DNA of 64,000 nt from Ktedonobacteria bacterium (GCA_027459785.1 DAIDGU010000019.1:20531-84530); one strand, 5' to 3'; positions 41,692 through 49,932 are shown, counted from the stretch's first letter. Numbers and translations: made by a program. Notes: a model not told the origin generated them from the letters alone.

Positions 41692-42033
41692 ATGAAAGCG
41701 GACGCTCATCGCAAAGCCGCCGAAGATCTTGAATACACCATTGCAACATTAAAGGGTGATCCACGGCATGCGCGCACGGTCATTGAAGACGCATGGGGAG
41801 CTGCTTTTCATTGGATCGCATAGAAATGCCAGCAACTCCACGCCAAACACTTTGATAATCATCAAGGGCTAGCGAGGAACTTGCGTCAGTTGGGCGAAAC
41901 ATCCACGGCGACATTGTGGGCAGAACTGGAACGGATGCGCAATGGAGGATGGTATAATTATCAGGATACAGAGCAGGATATGCTAGATGCTTTGGCGTTG
42001 CTGCAACAAATCCATGATTGGGCAACAACCTAA
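41692..42033 (+). pseudogene. HEPN-like toxin gene interrupted by an amber codon
   Basis: From ATG 41692 the frame encodes 43 residues (KAAEDLEYTIATLKGDPRHA, AAFHWIA), meets TAG at 41821-41823 and continues in the same frame for 69 codons (KCQQLHAKHFDNHQGLARNL, LWAELERMRNGGWYNYQDTE, DMLDALALLQQIHDWATT) to TAA at 42031. Joined, the 113-codon product has the all-helical look of HEPN proteins, and an MNT nucleotidyltransferase follows 20 bases later, the usual partner. One substitution explains the break; read-through or sequence error are alternatives. I could not place the R-x4-6-H motif with confidence. Confidence 0.6.
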
Positions 42034-42053
42034 AATAAAGGAGGAATTTGACA

Positions 42054-42488
42054 GTGCAGACGAGATTATCGCTGCCTATTCCCATTCCCACTCATCTTGA
42101 CCAGCAAAGCCGCCTTCTTTTAGAAGAGACCGTGCGCTTGCTCATAGAAAGGCAACATGATATCCTACGCGCCGTTATCCTCTTCGGCTCGGTAGCGCGC
42201 GGCGAAGAGCGTCCCTTGGCGGATGTTCAGCCCAGCGATGTTGACGTGCTGGCTATCTTCGAAGCGGGTGAGCGCCTGAGCTTGGCCAAGCGACTGCTCA
42301 TCACGGAAACGATCCTGCAAGCGCTCGATCGTCATCTGGACGCTCCCCGTGATATCAACGTGTTATTCGGCACGCGCACGTTGGCTGAATGGCATGCCGA
42401 CTTTGTTGCCAATATCGAGCGCGACAGTATCATCCTGTATCTCAAAGAAGACATAATGCGACAAGAAGTGTTGCCTTGCGCCTACTGA
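42054..42488 (+). CDS. MNT-type nucleotidyltransferase, probable antitoxin of a HEPN/MNT pair
   Basis: The 144-residue product has the minimal nucleotidyltransferase motif AVILFGSVARGEERPL..SDVDVLAIFE (GSxxRGE and DxD) and a third acidic position in RDINVLFGTRTLAE. MNT antitoxins inactivate HEPN RNases by AMPylation or by binding. GTG 42054 is preferred since GGAGG lies 9 bases upstream; TTG 42048 is too close. It lies directly after the broken HEPN-like gene and appears intact. Confidence 0.78.
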   Translation: MQTRLSLPIPIPTHLDQQSRLLLEETVRLLIERQHDILRAVILFGSVARGEERPLADVQPSDVDVLAIFEAGERLSLAKRLLITETILQALDRHLDAPRDINVLFGTRTLAEWHADFVANIERDSIILYLKEDIMRQEVLPCAY

Positions 42489-42624
42489 CCTGAGTCCCAA
42501 ACAAGACATCGGACGACCGGCATTCATGCGGGAACAGATACATCAGCGGCCCAGATGATCCAATCACGTGTCATCCCAAAAGAAAAGCTATGATGGCATA
42601 CCAATTATGTTGAGGATAAAGTCG

Positions 42625-42907
42625 ATGGGTTCATCTGGATGGTGGCACGTTGTTCCTTATCAGGACGATATCGAGCAAGCCCTTCAAGAGCTACGCCAGC
42701 AGGTCTTTCAGAGCGGCGAATTCGCTAACTGGCGCAAGGACGAGGTGAGCTATGTAGAGACGCTTACCCAAGAGGAATGGCGACAGCAACGTGAGGAAGA
42801 GATGGCGGCGATGTGGGCATTTGATCCTGATGCTCTCTACATATGTCATCATCTATCGCAATGATGTTCCCACGGAGATCTTTTTTGGGGGCTATTCTGG
42901 CGATTAG
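42625..42907 (+). pseudogene. Frameshifted small gene of unknown family
   Basis: From ATG 42625 (GAGGATAAAG upstream) the frame reads GSSGWWHVVPYQDDIEQALQ, ELRQQVFQSGEFANWRKDEV and continues to WAFDPDALYICHHLSQ, stopping at 42864. In the next frame the DNA continues with protein-like sequence STYVIIYRNDVPTEIFFGGY and SGD up to TAG at 42905. A 1-base shift within CTCTCT (about 42829-42836) would join them into a protein of about 93 residues. Similar W..VPY..DI..AL..LR..VF sequences occur in small proteins near toxin or immunity genes, but I cannot name the family. Confidence 0.5.
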
Positions 42908-42988
42908 CACCTGCTGAACCAAGCGTGGTCCGCTTGAGCTATTGACTTACTGCCCCATTAGGAAACGACGTGAAATGCTCTGCTGTGG

Positions 42989-43016
42989 TTGACAAATAGA
43001 ATACTGGCAGTATAAT
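42989..43016 (+). promoter_or_regulatory. Consensus sigma-70 promoter of the L,D-transpeptidase gene
   Basis: TTGACA (42989-42994) and TATAAT (43011-43016) with a 16-bp spacer; both hexamers are perfect. The start would be near 43023, about 47 nt before ATG 43070. Confidence 0.8.
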
Positions 43017-43069
43017 CGAAGCAAGGTAACAAGTTATCGTGATCTCCGCTAAAATTGGAGTGGGTTTTG

Positions 43070-43924
43070 ATGTTTTCACTAGCAGGCACGCAGCGGCGCA
43101 GGCTGCTCGTATTGGTGTTGAGCCTGGTGAGCATGGTCGTCTTTATGGTGGGTTGCGGTGCATCGTCGGGGACAAGCACATTGGCCGCCGTTCCGCCGAC
43201 AGCGATTGCCACGGTACCGTATCTGCCCCCGACGGTGGTCGCCAGGCATCACACACCAACGCCCCGCCCCACCCCCAAAGCGACCGCGATCCCGGCAGCC
43301 ACCGCCCTACCCGCTGCCACGGCGACGCCCTATGTCGCGCCGACCGCGACGCCGCCCCCCGCCGGGCCGACACCCTATGGCGGCGTGCCGGCGCTGAGCG
43401 GCCAACTCATTCTGGTGAGCCTGGCGCAGCAATGGATGTGGGTGTACCAAAACCGGCATTTGCTCTATGACACGCCAATCACGTCCGGCATGCCGGAATT
43501 GCCGACGCCCACCGGCATCTATCAGATGCAGGAGATTCTCGATGATGTCTACTTCAACTCTGCCTGGCCGCCTGGTTCACCCTATTACTACCCGCCGGAG
43601 TACGTGAACCATGCTTTTTACTTCCTTGCGGTGGGCTATTACCTGCATGATGCTCCATGGCGACGTTATTTCGGGCCGGGGACGAATTATCCCCATACCA
43701 ATCCTAACGGCACGAAGGAAACCGGCAGTCATGGTTGCGTGGAAATGCCCGTCGCGGCGTCTGATTGGCTGAGGAGTTTCGCTAACGTTGGTGCGACCAT
43801 CGACATCTATGGTGCAACGCCCCAGCCACCCGCGACGCCTACCGCGCCGCCGACCCTGCCCACGCCGACAGCTGTACCACCAACGGCCACTGCTGTGCCG
43901 CCAACGGCGACAGCCACGCCCTAG
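43070..43924 (+). CDS. L,D-transpeptidase (YkuD) lipoprotein
   Basis: The 284-residue product has a lipoprotein signal ending FMVGC (Cys29), a Pro/Thr/Ala-rich spacer (about 45-105) and a YkuD catalytic domain: LILVSLAQQWMWVYQNRHLLYDTPITSGMPELPTPTGIYQM, then GSHGCVEMP with His221 and catalytic Cys223. The enzyme forms 3-3 peptide cross-links or anchors proteins to peptidoglycan. A second Pro/Thr-rich tail (ATPTAPPTLPTPTAVPPTAT) ends the protein. ATG 43070 has GGAG 10 bases upstream. Confidence 0.9.
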   Translation: MFSLAGTQRRRLLVLVLSLVSMVVFMVGCGASSGTSTLAAVPPTAIATVPYLPPTVVARHHTPTPRPTPKATAIPAATALPAATATPYVAPTATPPPAGPTPYGGVPALSGQLILVSLAQQWMWVYQNRHLLYDTPITSGMPELPTPTGIYQMQEILDDVYFNSAWPPGSPYYYPPEYVNHAFYFLAVGYYLHDAPWRRYFGPGTNYPHTNPNGTKETGSHGCVEMPVAASDWLRSFANVGATIDIYGATPQPPATPTAPPTLPTPTAVPPTATAVPPTATATP

Positions 43925-43996
43925 TTTGCCCGCAATGTTGGTGCTATCATTATGTATGTAGCGCCAATAATACTGAGCAGAACGGATAGGTAGTAT

Positions 43997-45070
43997 ATGC
44001 GTGAGTATCAGCTCGCTGTCGTCGTGGGCGACGGCATCGGCGCGGAGATTATCGGCGAGGGCGCGCGCACGCTGCACGCACTGGCCGCGCGGCGCGGCGA
44101 CCTGCGCTTTACGATGCGCGAGTTCGACTGGGGGACGGAGCGCTACTTGCGCACGGGCGAGATGCTGCCGGCGGACGGGCTGGCGACGCTGATGGGCAGC
44201 GGCTTCGACGCGATCCTCTTCGGCCCCGTCGGCGACCCGCGCGTGCCGGACCACATCACGCTCTGGCGTTTGTTGCTGCCGATCCGCCAGGAACTCGACC
44301 AATACGTGAATCTGCGCCCGGTGCGCCTGTTGCCCGGCGTGCGTTCGCCGCTGGCCGGCGTGCAGCCGGCGGATATCGACATCGTGTGTGTGCGCGAGAA
44401 CACCGAAGGTGAATATGCTGGCACAGGCGGGCGCGTGCATCGCGGCATGCCCGACGAGGTGGCGATCCAGTCCGCCGTTTTCACGCGCGCTGGCACGGAG
44501 CGCATCATCCGCTACGCCTTCGAGTACGCGCGGCGCGAGGGACGGGCGAAAGTGACGAGCGCGACGAAATCGAACAGCCTACAATATAGCATGGTCATGT
44601 GGGATGAGATCTTCGCGGCGGTGGCGGCGGAGTATCCCGACATCGCGCACGAGCAGCAATTGATCGACTCGCTGGCGGCGCGCTTTGTCACGCGGCCCGC
44701 CAGCCTGGACGTGGTAGTATGCTCGAATCTGTTCGGCGACATCCTGACTGATCTAGGCGCAGCCATCTCCGGCAGCCTGGGGCTGGCCCCCAGCGCCAAC
44801 CTCAACCCCGACCGGCGCTACCCCAGCCTCTTCCAGGCCATCCACGGCTCCGCGCCGGATATCGCGGGGCGCGGCATCGCCAACCCCATCGCCACTATCT
44901 GGTCCACCAGCCTGTTGCTGCGCCACCTGGGCGAACGCGAGGCCGCCGACCAGATCATGCACGCCATCGAAACTGTGCTGGCGGCAGGCGCAACGCTGAC
45001 GCCTGATCTCGGTGGCACTGCCACGACCGTCGCGCTGGGTGACGCCATCCGCGCCGCCCTGCCGGAGTGA
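43997..45070 (+). CDS. Tartrate/D-malate dehydrogenase-type isocitrate/isopropylmalate dehydrogenase
   Basis: The 357-residue product belongs to the decarboxylating IDH/IPMDH family: VVVGDGIGAEIIGEGARTL, LFGPVGDPRVPDHITLWRLLLPIRQELDQYVNLRPVRLLPGV, VRENTEGEYAGTGGRVHRG, VFTRAGTERIIRYAFEYARREGRAKVTSATKSN, NLFGDILTDLGAAISGSLGLAPSANLNP and HGSAPDIAGRGIANPIATIWS. The DHITLWRLLLPIRQ segment and E-x-A-x-QSAVFTR favour tartrate/D-malate dehydrogenase over isopropylmalate dehydrogenase. It would act on D-malate, tartrate or related acids with NAD and a divalent metal. Confidence 0.85.
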   Translation: MREYQLAVVVGDGIGAEIIGEGARTLHALAARRGDLRFTMREFDWGTERYLRTGEMLPADGLATLMGSGFDAILFGPVGDPRVPDHITLWRLLLPIRQELDQYVNLRPVRLLPGVRSPLAGVQPADIDIVCVRENTEGEYAGTGGRVHRGMPDEVAIQSAVFTRAGTERIIRYAFEYARREGRAKVTSATKSNSLQYSMVMWDEIFAAVAAEYPDIAHEQQLIDSLAARFVTRPASLDVVVCSNLFGDILTDLGAAISGSLGLAPSANLNPDRRYPSLFQAIHGSAPDIAGRGIANPIATIWSTSLLLRHLGEREAADQIMHAIETVLAAGATLTPDLGGTATTVALGDAIRAALPE

Positions 45071-45163
45071 TGACCGCGCCAAGATAGGGAGAGCGCGGAC
45101 GGTAGCTATGGCAACCTATCCGCGCTCCGCAAGGCGTGCCGCTGCTTACCAACACGAGCGCAT

Positions 45164-45481
45164 TTATGGCAACGTGTTGGTGTCGATGTCACCACACATC
45201 TGTCCATCAGCGGAGATGGTGTTCTCGCCGTAACTGCCACCGAAATTGAAATCGCGGTCGCCGAAAGTGACGGGAAACTGCCTGATGTGGCCGCTGCCCC
45301 ACGCTTGCGTCACGGTCAGCGGCCTTTGATTGATGGTGATGGGCGTCGGTGGTGGCGTGGTTGGGGATGGGAACGGCATAGGCGTCCACGTCGCTATGGG
45401 TTTCGCCGTCGTCGGTTGGCTGGCTCAGCCGATCAGGGCAATGAGGCATACCAGGAAAAAGCACGTTCGCAATGGCTTCAT
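45164..45481 (-). pseudogene. Lipoprotein gene with TGA in place of the lipobox cysteine
   Basis: ATG 45481 (AGGGA 7 bases upstream) starts MKPLRTCFFLVCLIALIG, a typical lipoprotein signal. The next codon, where the lipobox Cys (TGC/TGT) belongs, is TGA (45425-45427). The frame then runs open for 87 codons (ASQPTTAKPIATWTPMPFPS..., VTFGDRDFNFGGSYGENT, DIDTNTLP) to TAA at 45164. A single base change at the third codon position converts Cys to stop. Without read-through only an 18-residue peptide is made. The mature part is unknown. Confidence 0.7.
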
Positions 45482-46055
45482 ATGATGTCCCTGCCACTGG
45501 CACGCTCGCAAAAACATGCCAGCAACTTCCTTTCTTCTAAGGGAGGTAATGTCACCGCCGGCTTACCAGACATAGTCGAACCGCGAGAGGATCGCACATT
45601 CCTTTCGTTTGCATGCTGGCACGCTCAATCTAACTAGCTCGAGCAATGATACCAGCAGATCGTCTCCTTGTCAGTTTTTTATGACAAATCTGAAAATAGA
45701 AAAATTACACTGAAGCTGTAAATGAGTAAAATATTATTTGTGATCGCACTTACATACCAGATTCATGCATGGAATAATACCCCTTTCGGGTAAAGACGGT
45801 GGTCATTGGGGCCGATAGACAGGAATGTCTGTCCTCCGTTATCCATACTATTCACCCGAATAAGGTATAACACTCTTTTCAACGCATTCGTATGAGTATC
45901 GGAGAACTAGACTGACAAGAATGTCTGTCCGCCGTGATGGAAGGGTAAATCCTTCTAGTTTCCCGATTTGAGCCGCCATTGGTCTCCGGTCATTGCTTTA
46001 CCCAGGCAAGATGCTGTGATTTTGGGAAGGCTGTGCCGATGAATCTGTTGGGGAC
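45482..46055. other. Long intergenic region with a MITE-like element
   Basis: No gene is supported in roughly 570 bases. 45640-45775 is AT-rich compared with the genome. 45777-45870 is a short element with terminal inverted repeats (separate entry). 45912-45932 holds a degenerate GACA-GAATGTC hairpin of the dispersed family. Confidence 0.6.
45777..45870. mobile_element. MITE-like element, about 94 bp, with terminal inverted repeats
   Basis: The left end ATACCCCTTTCGGGTAAAG (45777-45795) and the reverse complement of the right end (ATACCTTATTCGGGTGAA) agree at about 14 of 18 positions. Inside are GTGGTCATTGGGGCC and a GACAGGAATGTC hairpin. The left half recurs at 1751-1815. No coding capacity, so it would depend on a transposase in trans. 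No clear target duplication was seen. Confidence 0.55.
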
Positions 46056-46085
46056 ATGATTTTCGATGGAGGTTTCAAGATTTCA

Positions 46086-46514
46086 ATGCAGCAGGTTCAA
46101 GAGAAGCAGCCCCAGCAGAAGGTGCTGGTCAATCATAGCGAGCCGCAGCCAAGCGCCTATCGCCCCTCGCCGATGCCGTTCGTGCTGGCTACGTCGGCCA
46201 AGGTGTGCTACGGCCTGTCGGCGGCCTCGCTCATTTTGTCGGTGACGGCGTGGAATCGCGTGCGCGTCAGCGTGCCGTTCACGGGCAAGCGCGGCAAGAA
46301 GTCGGCGAAGGCCAACCACAAGCCGACGCCGCGGCAATACCGCGAGGCGCAGCGCCTGGGCGCATTCGTCGGTCTGCTCACCCCCACCCTGGCCGTCGCC
46401 GGCAAGATCCTGGATGACGCCAGCGAGCGCGTCGCGCAATATGACTTCGCCCAATGGGAAAAAAAGCAGGCCGAAAAGGCACGCTCGTCGGCCTTCCGCC
46501 TCTTCAATCGCTAA
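46086..46514 (+). CDS. Hypothetical membrane-associated protein
   Basis: The 142-residue product has a Gln/Pro-rich N-terminus (MQQVQEKQPQQKVLVNHSEP), a hydrophobic segment (FVLATSAKVCYGLSAASLILSVTAW), a Lys-rich stretch (FTGKRGKKSAKANHKPTPRQYR), a second hydrophobic segment (LGAFVGLLTPTLAVAGKILDD) and a charged tail. Two membrane passes are likely. The start is uncertain: ATG 46056 adds 10 residues. No family recognised. Confidence 0.6.
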   Translation: MQQVQEKQPQQKVLVNHSEPQPSAYRPSPMPFVLATSAKVCYGLSAASLILSVTAWNRVRVSVPFTGKRGKKSAKANHKPTPRQYREAQRLGAFVGLLTPTLAVAGKILDDASERVAQYDFAQWEKKQAEKARSSAFRLFNR

Positions 46515-46535
46515 ATCCCCTTTTCTCGTTCCTTT

Positions 46536-46583
46536 CAGCCCTCACGCGGCCCACGGTGACGTGTCCCCGTCGTGTGAGGGCTG
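46536..46583. terminator. Possible bidirectional terminator between convergent genes
   Basis: CAGCCCTCAC (46536-46545) is complementary to GTGAGGGCTG (46574-46583), a 10-bp stem with a 28-base loop, between genes ending at 46514 (+) and 46616 (-). The T-tracts are short. Confidence 0.4.
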
Positions 46584-46615
46584 GCCGTTTGATCTGACGA
46601 AAAAGCCGCGCCCCG

Positions 46616-47404
46616 TCAATCCTCGGCGAGCGCCAGCGCGATCTCCGCCGGCGTCAGCACGTGATACATGCCGGGCTGGGGCGTGACATCCGCCAGGCGC
46701 AGGTGGCCGACGCGCACGCGCATGAGTCGCCGCACGCGCACGCCGACGGCGGCACACATCAGGCGCACCTGGCGCTTGCGCCCCTCGCGCAGCACCACAG
46801 CGATCCACCCCTGCCCGGCGGGAGCCGGACCAGCGACGCGCCAGACGCGCGCCGGGGCGGTGGGCCGCGCGTTGACACCCGCCAGCACCACGCCGCGCCG
46901 CAACTGCGCCAGCGCCTCGTCATCCGGCACGGGTTCCACCAGCGCGTGATACTCTTTTTCCGCCTCATAGCGCGGATGGGTCAGGCGCAGCGTCAGGTCA
47001 CCGTCATTCGAAAGCAAGAGCAAGCCCTCGCTATCAGCATCCAGCCGGCCTACCGGCACGAGGCGCTGGGCGCGCAGCGGCGACGGCAGCAGATCGGCGG
47101 CGATAGGCCGCCCCTGCGGATCATGCGCCGTGGAGATGTAGCCGACCGGCTTGTGCAGCGCGATGGTGATGGTCTGCGCGACGGGCGCGACGCGCCGGCC
47201 CCGCACGGTGACGACATCGGCGGCAGCCACGCGCGTGCCGGGTGAGGTGATGGTGACGCCGTTCACCTGCACCGCGCCGGCAGCGATCAACTCTTCCGCC
47301 TGGCGGCGCGAGGCCACCCCACAGCGCGCCAGATACTTTTGCAGACGCTCGCCAGTGGGACCATCCGCCGCATCATGCTGGGACTTATCCACAGAATTAT
47401 CCAC
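46616..47404 (-). CDS. rRNA pseudouridine synthase, RsuA/RluB family
   Basis: The 262-residue product has an N-terminal S4 domain (GERLQKYLARCGVASRRQAEELIAAGAVQVNGVTITSPGTRV), then HKPVGYIST, VPVGRLDADSEGLLLLSNDGDLTLRLTHPR with the catalytic Asp in GRLDADSEG, EKEYHALVE, and VVLREGRKRQVRLMCAAVG. It converts uridine to pseudouridine in rRNA; which position is unknown. The start is GTG 47404, two bases after the stop of the preceding CoA-binding gene, so the two are coupled. Confidence 0.88.
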   Translation of the reverse strand: MDNSVDKSQHDAADGPTGERLQKYLARCGVASRRQAEELIAAGAVQVNGVTITSPGTRVAAADVVTVRGRRVAPVAQTITIALHKPVGYISTAHDPQGRPIAADLLPSPLRAQRLVPVGRLDADSEGLLLLSNDGDLTLRLTHPRYEAEKEYHALVEPVPDDEALAQLRRGVVLAGVNARPTAPARVWRVAGPAPAGQGWIAVVLREGRKRQVRLMCAAVGVRVRRLMRVRVGHLRLADVTPQPGMYHVLTPAEIALALAED

Positions 47405-47406
47405 CG

Positions 47407-47832
47407 TCAGCCGCCCCGCGTGAAACGGGCGTGTTCCACCTTCAGGCAGCGATCCACCACGACGGCGAGGCCGGCATCGTGTGCGCGCCTGATGGCCACA
47501 GGATTGATAATGTCGAGCTGGAACCACACAGCATCCGCCTGGACCTGGATCGCATCGTCCACGACGGGCAGCACTTCCTCCGGGCGACGAAAGATATCCA
47601 CAAGATGGATATGCTCCGGCACATCGGCCAGCGATGCCAGGATCGTGCGGCCCAGCGCCGTCTGCCCCGCCGCCACGGGGTTCACCAGATGCACCGTGAT
47701 GCCCTGCGCGATGAGGTACGCGGCCACGCCATGGCTGGCGCGCTCCGGGCGCGGCGAGAAGCCGACGACCGCGACGACGCCGGGCTGGGTCGCCAGTTCG
47801 CGCAGGATGGGATCGGTAACAGGGGTGGTCAT
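47407..47832 (-). CDS. CoA-binding (Rossmann) domain protein, YccU-like
   Basis: The 141-residue product matches the CoA_binding_2 family: GVVAVVGFSPRPERASHGVAAYLIAQGITVHLVNPVAAGQTALG, then VDIFRRPEEVLPVVDDAIQVQADAVWFQLDIINPVAIRRAHDAGLAVVVDRCLKVEH. The terminal CLKVEH is the family's signature end. The role is unknown beyond nucleotide/CoA binding. ATG 47832 has AAAGGAA upstream. Confidence 0.88.
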   Translation of the reverse strand: MTTPVTDPILRELATQPGVVAVVGFSPRPERASHGVAAYLIAQGITVHLVNPVAAGQTALGRTILASLADVPEHIHLVDIFRRPEEVLPVVDDAIQVQADAVWFQLDIINPVAIRRAHDAGLAVVVDRCLKVEHARFTRGG

Positions 47833-47873
47833 GGGTTGGTTCGTTCCTTTCACGTGCTTCCGCCGCGCTAGCC

Positions 47874-49757
47874 CTATGCCTCCGCAGTGACGGCGACATA
47901 CCGCTGGCGGGGATGGTTGGGGTTATCGGGGTAAAAATAACCCAAACGCCCTTTGGCAATGAGCGGCTGTACGATTTTGTGAACATAATCGGCTCGTCGG
48001 TTAAGCAACAAAGCCAATTCGCGAGCTGAAAGAGGAGCTTTACTGCATAGCAAAACGATAATCTGTTCGCGTTCAGATATATCGAGATTTCGCTGCTGCC
48101 GAGCTTTTTCCGCCAATTCTTCTAATTCCCTACTGAGTTTGGGGGATATCTCTATCAGATCACCAGAGTTCGCGCTCAGATCACCAGAGTCCACACGCAG
48201 ATCACCAGAGTTGGGATGCAAATCACCCATGCTCGTGGACAAATCACCCATGCTCATCTCAGCGCCTTCTGAGATCAATGCACGCGGACCAAGGCGATAA
48301 CTCGCTTTGCTGCCATATTTGATGACCGCCAGGAATTCGCGCTGGCGCAAACTCGATAAGACTTTGGTGGTATCAGCGGGATGTTGGCCGGTGAGGCGGC
48401 GGAGCGAGAGGTTATCTACCGTCTCGGCATGGCGGGCGATGACCAATGCTAATTGCTCAGCTTCAGTCCAATGATCTCCCAGTGCTTGTAGCCACTGGCG
48501 ATCTTCTTGGGAAAGCAGATGCGCTAAACGTAGCTGGGCGACAAACTCGTAACGCTCACTATCAATCGCAAACGAAGGTTCCCTGAAACCGGCCCTGTGC
48601 CAAGCTGCCAGAATACGTGGGACGCCGGTGCCGGCTTCTTCGGCGAGGCCAATATGGCGAAACATGCTCACTAACGTTGGATTGCGTGGATCAGAGTGAG
48701 CACCAAGCAGCATATCCGGTTCGGGGACGCGCGAAAGGCCAGGGTTGCGCAAGAAAAACCCTTCAGTATCGTGAACGATGAGCGTGGCTTGCTGTTCGCC
48801 ATAATCCGCATGTACCAGACAATTGATCAACGCCTCGCGCAAGGCCGTTTGTATCGGACCCTCGCCGACACGTACCCCGTTTTCCAGCCGGAATGGCACA
48901 GGCTGATCGCGGATGAGGCGTGGATAGATAGCATCGAATGCACCTAGTAAATTGCCTTCCCATACCAGGCGATCATCCCACTGCTCCTTATCGTGTGTTT
49001 GATACTGCCGGTAATCAATCAAATGGCGACCACGCCAATCCCGAATGGCAAGCGGGGTACCAAACATCAACAAACCAGCGATGGTAATACCCTCTTCCCC
49101 TGTTTCCCGATCCAGACGATAGCCGCCAAGAACGGTAAGGAAGTCTTGATCAGAGTAGGTATTCCAGGGGGAATCAGGATTCCATGTTTGATATCTCCGG
49201 CGGTAGCCTTTGAACATGTGTACGTCAAGATCAGCCCAATCGAAGCGGCGCAACACAGCGGCATCCGCCCCAATGTCCGCCGCCTCGCGCATCATACGAT
49301 CGACTTCCGGTTTGGCGCAGTGATAATCGCCGCTATGCCGCCGGACGTAGGTGCCGCCATAGGGATTTTGTCCGATGTAGATCGGCTTGGTTTTGCGTGG
49401 TGCTGGTGGGATACGAATCGTTACGAGATCACGTCCGTCCACGTGATCGATCCTGATATCGTTGCTGCCACAGACAGGGTAGCTGAGCTTTTGTGTATTC
49501 TGAATCAAGTCAAAAAATTGCTGCATCAACTGTTGGGGATTTTTCACCCCTTCGATGATAGTTTGCTGACGCTCTTCAGCGATGCCTAGGATGACCCAAC
49601 CGCCATGTGTGTTTGCAAAGGCGCTCACGGTTTCCCATAACCCGCGCGGCAGCCCGCCGCGCGCCGTCTTGAATTCGAGTTCGAGGGATTCATGCTCTTG
49701 CAAGCGTTCGAGCAATAAAAGTAGCTCTTCGTTGTCGCCGAACGTGTCATTGGCCAT
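47874..49757 (-). CDS. AlbA_2 (Schlafen-like) domain protein with 7-residue SGDL repeats
   Basis: The 627-residue product has an N-terminal AlbA_2 domain (ESLELEFKTARGGLPRGLWETVSAFANTHGGWVILGIAEE) and a RecG-related ATPase-like part (REALINCLVHADYGEQQATLIVHDTEGFFLRNPG, NPTLVSMFRHIGLAEEAGTGVPRILAAW). Winged-helix-like regions follow. Between about 500 and 540 lie five 7-residue repeats [MS]GDLxxx, from a 21-bp unit at 48157-48255. AlbA_2 proteins act as regulators, nucleases or defence components. ATG 49757 has GGGGGAC upstream. Confidence 0.8.
   Translation of the reverse strand: MANDTFGDNEELLLLLERLQEHESLELEFKTARGGLPRGLWETVSAFANTHGGWVILGIAEERQQTIIEGVKNPQQLMQQFFDLIQNTQKLSYPVCGSNDIRIDHVDGRDLVTIRIPPAPRKTKPIYIGQNPYGGTYVRRHSGDYHCAKPEVDRMMREAADIGADAAVLRRFDWADLDVHMFKGYRRRYQTWNPDSPWNTYSDQDFLTVLGGYRLDRETGEEGITIAGLLMFGTPLAIRDWRGRHLIDYRQYQTHDKEQWDDRLVWEGNLLGAFDAIYPRLIRDQPVPFRLENGVRVGEGPIQTALREALINCLVHADYGEQQATLIVHDTEGFFLRNPGLSRVPEPDMLLGAHSDPRNPTLVSMFRHIGLAEEAGTGVPRILAAWHRAGFREPSFAIDSERYEFVAQLRLAHLLSQEDRQWLQALGDHWTEAEQLALVIARHAETVDNLSLRRLTGQHPADTTKVLSSLRQREFLAVIKYGSKASYRLGPRALISEGAEMSMGDLSTSMGDLHPNSGDLRVDSGDLSANSGDLIEISPKLSRELEELAEKARQQRNLDISEREQIIVLLCSKAPLSARELALLLNRRADYVHKIVQPLIAKGRLGYFYPDNPNHPRQRYVAVTAEA
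48157..48255. repeat. Five in-frame 21-bp tandem units inside the AlbA_2 gene
   Basis: [GA]ATCACC recurs at 48158, 48179, 48200, 48221 and 48242, exactly 21 bp apart. Three units share GATCACCAGAG and two share AATCACCCATGCTC, so the array shows recent expansion. Confidence 0.85.
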
Positions 49758-49932
49758 CAATGCGCTGTCCCCCTATTCTTTGCGCCAGGCAGACCTAACA
49801 AAAATATCATAGCACCTGGCGCATCGCCGCGTGGTCCTGGATTGCTCGCGTATCGTCCGCCGCCAACGCCAGCAAAACCGCATCCATCCTCCAACCCTAT
49901 ATCAAAACGCTCAAACGATCGCGGTCTGCTCT

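Noticed and set aside
43997..45070. leuB (3-isopropylmalate dehydrogenase)
   Set aside because: No leu genes nearby, and the DHITLWRLLLPIRQ and E-x-A-x-QSAVFTR segments fit the tartrate/D-malate branch better.
45425..45427. Selenocysteine or TGA reassignment
   Set aside because: Many genes in the window end in TGA and no SECIS-like stem or selenoprotein family is apparent, so a point mutation or error is the simpler reading.
47405..47986. N-terminal extension of the pseudouridine synthase
   Set aside because: The extension lies over the CoA-binding protein gene in another frame; the S4 domain starts right after GTG 47404.
48157..48255. CRISPR array
   Set aside because: The 21-bp units are contiguous, without spacers, and are translated in frame as SGDL repeats.
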